Position numbers and translations under genes: made by a program | Notes under the pieces: generated by a model | Told to the model about the DNA's origin: nothing | Databases searched by the model: none | The model's input: the letters and a program-made list of their open reading frames with translations, nothing else | NCBI GenBank assembly: GCA_004123355.1 | Contig: SCHM01000001.1 | Span: 3,402,001-3,466,000, forward strand | Direction of reading: 5' to 3' | Source: Amphirosellinia nigrospora | Taxonomy: Eukaryota; Ascomycota; Sordariomycetes; Xylariales; Xylariaceae | DNA length: 64,000 nucleotides | Shown: in pieces, positions 59,359 to 64,000 of the stretch | Layout: each line of letters starts with the position of its first letter | Numbering within the stretch: the first letter of the stretch is position 1

Positions 59359-62300
59359 TCACTCAAGGTGGTCTATAATAACGTGGCTCGTTGAAACATG
59401 ATACCGGTGGCCACGTACACCTCTCCCCTTGAATATGGCAGGGAATCTCCAACCCTCGGGAACTTCACTTTCTTGTGCCCTATAGTTCCTCAGTCCCGCA
59501 TCATCGTTTATCACTGTGATTCGTTGTTTTTCTTCGTCATTCTTCGGGATAATGAACTTCGCAACCTGCAGCTCAGTATCCGTGATTGTACTTCGGGATA
59601 CTCTTGCGTAACTTATTCGCTGTAAATTCTTATACAGTATATACTCGCACCAGCGATCCCAGTCGCTGGGGTCTACATCGTGCATGCCTGATACTGGGGA
59701 AACATAGGTGTTATAGTTTCCTGTTAGAGGTTTTGCGACGAGGTAAGAGAGGAGAACGGAAGGCCGCGGCGAATGACCCATGAGCTTTGATAGGTACTCT
59801 GCCTGCAAGCGGCGGTCCTCGAGATCCTCTTCCTGGCCGGAATGGAAGACAAAGACGTCAACCAGCTCTCCATACACATTAAGAGTTGAGTGAATTGCTG
59901 GCGCAAGCTCACCCACCGGAGACGGTAGTAAGTGGTGGGTGGATTCAATGATGGGAAACTTAGACAGAAGCGCAGCACCCCAGGTATGCTTTTTTGGGCC
60001 GGGGCCATAGTCAACATACATGCCTAACTCTGAGGCAAGAATTTGGGTGGTGTCGCGATTTCCCATGATGATTCGTTGGAGATCCGACTCTAAGAGGCCA
60101 ATTACATCAATCTCCAATTCCCTGATTAAGTCGCACATACGAAATTCGGAAGACCACATATCGTTGTCAAGGGAAAAGTGGGTTGTCCAAATTCCGGTCG
60201 TCATAACCCTTGAGTTTTCGTGATAGGGTCTGTAGTCATTTGTCGGGAAGCGCATATACGCCGATACTAAGAAAAATACATTAATCGTGCCGAGGGTAAG
60301 AGTGTAGTATTTACGGCAGCGGTCTTGAGCCGGCGATTGAGGAGTTATATCCGAACGGGCATTGCGTAATGTCAAATTGAAAATACCACCACCAATGAGA
60401 AGCATTGTTATGACCATAATCCAGTCAGTGTGCTCGCGCACTAAAGGGCGCCGGGTACGAAAGCATATGCTACAACCCATACGTGAAAGAGAACCATAAT
60501 GTTGTAGATCAAGAACCCCAGCCCAAATGTAATGGACGGCTCTGCTGAGAAGCTGCTGTAAGTAAAGGAATCGACACAGCCATGAGGTAAAAGGCAACGA
60601 CTAAACCTCCGTAATACCCAGACCAGTTAGTGTAAATGGTGAGTACGGCAGCGCCAATACAGCCAACAACAAAAACAGTCCAGGTGCTAACCAGTCTAGG
60701 TCGGTATAAGCCAGAAATGAGGCCAACAGTCATGGAGGCCATAGTAAGCCACCGTGAGGGACAGAAAGCGGTCCACGTACAGGATAGCCTTCCCACACCC
60801 AAAGTATCATGGTGCTGGTATCTGAAAGCAAAGAGTGTACGCCGAAGATCAAACCGGCTACACCTAGTGCGGCGAGAACAGAGGAGCCGCTCATGTCCCC
60901 GGTGGATGTCCCACCAGTTAATGGAGTGCGTCGAGTGAACATCAGTGAGGCCAGTACGGCTAATCCCAAGCCAAGGTCATTGTATCCACCGTTGCTAGCA
61001 TTCACTATGACACTCGGAGTTAGTTATCGTCATATGAAGCGTAGTTTGAGAGACTTCCGGAAATTTAAAGGTTTCTTCTATTTAAAACAGGAAATCTTAT
61101 CCCCTGAGAATTGCCAAAACAAGTTGAAAATGGTTCCGAGTATTTGCTTACTGATTGGCCAGATCGGATTATTCGTTCTCCACGCAAATTTGACGGCGGC
61201 GGACAACACCAATCCAGTTACCCATGCCATTAGCCTTGATTCTAGTCGAGTTTCACGTGTAGACTCAGAGAACAGCGTTGCAGCCCACGAGAGGCATGAG
61301 ACAAACACCCCGAACCCACGGCAAAAAGTCGATATGATGGGACCGTCACTTTGCAAGCCAAGACGCCCACAAGCGAGAGCAAATGAAATAACCGTAAATT
61401 CCTCACGACCAAGGCGCGGAACCACCTAATACCAAGCAAAAGGGGCGAAATGGTCGACAATAGGAATATCTCATAACCTGAGATGCCCATGTGCCACAGT
61501 GGGAAGTACCAAATGAGGATACCCAGGCTTGTCAACATAGACCAGAACACATATCCATGATACACATTGGCGGCCGTGTCGAACAATCCGAACCACGGAA
61601 ATTTAGCACAAAATATGCCCGCTATTGGTTTGCTCCTTTTCTTTCCTAGGATAGCAGTCGGTTGGTGTAGGCCGTTCAGCCTGAAAGAACATTAGATACT
61701 GTCCTTCATAATCATTAAAATCAAACTCGACTAAGACAATCCACACTCGCTGGAATTACAGGTGAGACTCTTTCGGACGGCCCTAAAGTTGCCTCTGTGG
61801 TTGCTTTCAAACAGATAGTCCATGCTGGGAGTTTGCACAATAATTGGTCAAAAACGCATCGCACTAATCATGTAAACTCGTTAGACATAAATGACAGCTC
61901 GTAAACAATAATAAAGAATTTATTGTGCTGCCCATGTTAGTTTCCTCGCATCCTGTAGAGCAAGGGTCATAGCGTAGGCATGAGAGGCGCGTTCACAAAA
62001 CAGTGCCAAATTCGCTATTAATAACAAACTTATAGTAAAGCAGGTTTGTCATAAAGTTTAAGTAGCGAAATGAACAAAATTTCAAAATGATAGCGGCGTA
62101 GTAATACATGTGCAAGCGTGTAGGGTAGAGTCTTAGGCCACCCTAAGGAGCTGATACGTACCCCTTACTAAGACCGTTGTCGTCCTTAAGGATTATTTTG
62201 AACGTGTCAAAGTCCAGAGCAGTGACGGCATCAAAAGCAACATCGTATAGAATCAGCGACCATTCGAAGAAAGAATATGTGGTGTAAGCTAAGAATGCTT

Positions 62301-63155
62301 TAGTCATGAGATGGCTCGTTGCAGAAAACAGTTACTAACCTCCGGGTATACGGTGGATCTTATGATTTATGAAAAAATAGACCATGGGAATGGTGGTGGC
62401 GAAGAAGGCTGTAGCGATATATTTTCGGTATTTGATCGCTTTGGCATTCGGCGGGCTCAGGGCGAGGCAGCCGATGGTCCAAGGAATGGTAGCTACCAAA
62501 TATGAGATCATAAAGATGTCGTGCCACTCATGGTCGTCAGTCGATGTAACGTAGGTCCAACCTCCACATGTTAATGTACGGAATAGTCCCACGCCAGCAA
62601 CGAGTTTTGGAAGAAGGGCCTTTCCTGGGCGTGCGGTAAGGAGGTACCAGAGCGCAACCAGAACAAAGCGAGGACCTGAATAATGTTCCTTGGTTAGCAT
62701 CACAGCATGTGTTTTCCCAATTTGGAATTAGTTATAGCCTCTTCTTGTCCACTGCTTCGTATTTATTAGGGGTTGCGTAATTGCATCTTCTCCGGGCAAA
62801 GAAGAACGTTCTTCAGTAGCTGCACATACCGGAAGTTATGGCGATGAGAAGCATGAAAAACGATCTCTCGGGATAACGGTCACCGATAGTAGCAGACACG
62901 GAGGGGAACCATTCTTCAGGATACCCATAATATTGGTTTCGTACGATCTTATGGAAATGGAGGGAGATGCCGACAATAAGGGCGCCCAAAAATGCGGCTG
63001 TAAATCGAGCGAACAGTTAGTCAGCAATGATGATTTGAGATGAGAGCCGAAGGACTGACTGTATGCAACGCAGGTATGCGCCAGGACACCCATTTTGCAT
63101 TGAACGACACGACTACCACGCCGTTATCCTTGTCCTTGCATTTATACTTGGACAT
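59359..63155 (-). CDS. CWH43: CWH43-type GPI-lipid remodelling protein
   Basis: Exons 63155-63060, 62997-62830, 62675-62340, 62288-62162, 61680-61152 and 61004-59359. Five missing bases (near 63060, 61425, 60755, 60565 and 60452) restore 968 aa. In yeast, Cwh43 puts ceramide on GPI anchors in the ER. N-terminal FRAG1/DRAM-like domain: [29 protein letters not shown] and [14 protein letters not shown]. Middle polytopic PGAP2IP-like domain: [47 protein letters not shown] and [11 protein letters not shown]-terminal exo/endonuclease-phosphatase domain: [73 protein letters not shown] and [17 protein letters not shown]. One intron is an introner, another is unusually long (61681-62161, 481 nt). Divergent from UTP6. 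Confidence 0.92.
61005..61151 (-). mobile_element. Introner-like element (147 nt) in CWH43
   Basis: Minus-strand start GTAAGCAAATACTCGGAACC, pyrimidine block ATTTTCAACTTGTTTTGGCA, end CTAACTCCGAGTGTCATAG before exon TG. It splices NPIWPI to MNASNGGYN in frame, as in CWH43 homologues. CTCGGA/TCCGAG inverted repeats remain. Confidence 0.88.
61681..62161 (-). other. Unusually long (481 nt) spliceosomal intron in CWH43
   Basis: GTACGT donor at 62161 and TTTCAG acceptor at 61681 join NGLSK to [10 protein letters not shown] in phase. No open frame or introner consensus is seen inside. All other ordinary introns here are 51-154 nt. Confidence 0.65.
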
Positions 63156-63830
63156 GATGGCAGCGATCGGTTAATAGGTGGAGCGGACGGAAATCTATAG
63201 AGCACAACAGAAAGAAAGGCGATAGCGATGTCGAAGATTCTGGTGGGCGTAACCCAACCAGTGTTTATTTGATTGCTACATGGTATATAGTGTACCTTAA
63301 AGTTTGGTGGGTGGTCGCTTGCGAACCTACGTAGGTAGTTTTGGCCTATTGCTTCGTGCGTACCTACTTTCTAGGTTCGAGTAGTTCGCAGTTGTGTCAA
63401 GTTTTGAGGCTCGTGAAGCATGTGAGGCATGCATGTGTGCACCATCCCTGCCATCCCGACCAAATGCTCTGAACAGGGGGTCCTGGCCACTCGGGTAGGA
63501 AAACTCGACATGTACAGTACACTATATTATAGCCCCAGTTCATGCAACTATTATTTGATATATCTAACAAAATTTATCCCTTTCCTGTTTATGTAATTCT
63601 TATTTTAAAATTTACTTGCCTTATATCTGTTGGTTACTCTACTTAAGTAACAGTCTGCGTGTCGATGTAGTCAACCAACCATTGACTGATAACAGCGATA
63701 AGGCAAAACAGCCCCACTATCTCCAATTTATTTTCTTCGATGCAGGTCAACTAATCCTCTCCGTCTCCTACGTAGACGCATCTGCCATACACTGCTCTCG
63801 GTTCATAGGACGAAGTAACGGCACTTGACC
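63156..63830. promoter_or_regulatory. Divergent promoter region of CWH43 and UTP6
   Basis: 675 nt between head-to-head starts. It carries AACCTACGTAGGTAGTT (63325-63341) and a TACCTACTTTCTAGG relative, members of the palindrome class seen in other intergenic regions here. Confidence 0.5.
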
Positions 63831-64000
63831 ATGGCTGCAGTTGCTGAAAAGGTGCGGTTTTATCTCGAACAAGCTGTCCCCCAGCTCCGCGAATTCGAAG
63901 CCAAGGGCATATTCAACCCCGACGAGATACGTTCCCTCGTGCGAAAGCGCACCGACTACGAGCACATCGTGCTGTCCCCCGGCAACAAACCCCAGGATTG
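63831..64000 (+). CDS. UTP6: U3 snoRNP component Utp6, 5' part (cut by window end)
   Basis: Begins MAAVAEKVRFYLEQAVPQLR, then FEAKGIFNPDEIRSLVRKRT and DYEHIVLSPGNKP. This is the highly conserved N-terminus of Utp6, a HAT-repeat subunit of the small-subunit processome (UTP-B) needed for 18S rRNA maturation in the nucleolus. Only 56 codons are in the window, in frame and open to the end. The ATG at 63831 has a good context (GACCATGG). Confidence 0.9.
   Translation, partial: MAAVAEKVRFYLEQAVPQLREFEAKGIFNPDEIRSLVRKRTDYEHIVLSPGNKPQD

Overview
The window is nuclear DNA of a filamentous ascomycete (Pezizomycotina). The evidence is short GT-AG introns of about 50-60 nt with CTRAC-like branch sites, a DIM-2-type DNA methyltransferase, a Zn2Cys6 regulator, a GH67 alpha-glucuronidase and a vacuolar aspartic protease of fungal type. 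A Sordariomycete-like host is my inference, not something the sequence proves.

Layout. 0-10 kb: a secreted beta-lactamase-related serine hydrolase (+), a small F-box/2EXR-like protein (+), a single-pass membrane protein with a Cys-rich ectodomain (-), and aguA (-). About 9.7-21 kb: no gene I can defend, apart from a degenerate tRNA-like element. 21-27 kb: a MAPEG protein and dim-2, both (-). 27-31.6 kb: gene-poor. 31.7-40 kb: a Zn2Cys6 transcription factor (-), a divergent pair of probably mitochondrial genes (PPR-like - / DUF155 +), and a membrane-anchored sialidase-fold protein (-). 42-52 kb: PEP4 (+), a long Q/P-rich nuclear protein (+), and cytosolic serine hydroxymethyltransferase (-). 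54.8-64 kb: an AKR7-type aldo-keto reductase (+), a GH76 mannanase (-), CWH43 (-), and the start of UTP6 (+, cut by the window end).

The most interesting content is a family of introner-like elements. At least nine introns of about 94-156 nt, four of them 146-147 nt, in six unrelated genes share a 5' block, an internal pyrimidine block and a 3' block ending in CTAACTCCGAGTGTTGTAG or close variants. Two copies in different genes are about 88% identical. The best-kept copies have terminal inverted repeats. One copy lies 12 nt from a GC-AG intron and so defines a 12-nt microexon.

A warning applies to every gene model. Twelve of sixteen genes, including the housekeeping genes SHMT, CWH43 and PEP4's neighbour at 45-48 kb, need single-base indels, mostly missing bases in homopolymers, to keep frame. 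There are about 31 in some 27 kb of coding sequence. Adding these indels makes each spliced length divisible by three and restores family motifs. I therefore read them as consensus-sequence errors rather than 12 pseudogenes.
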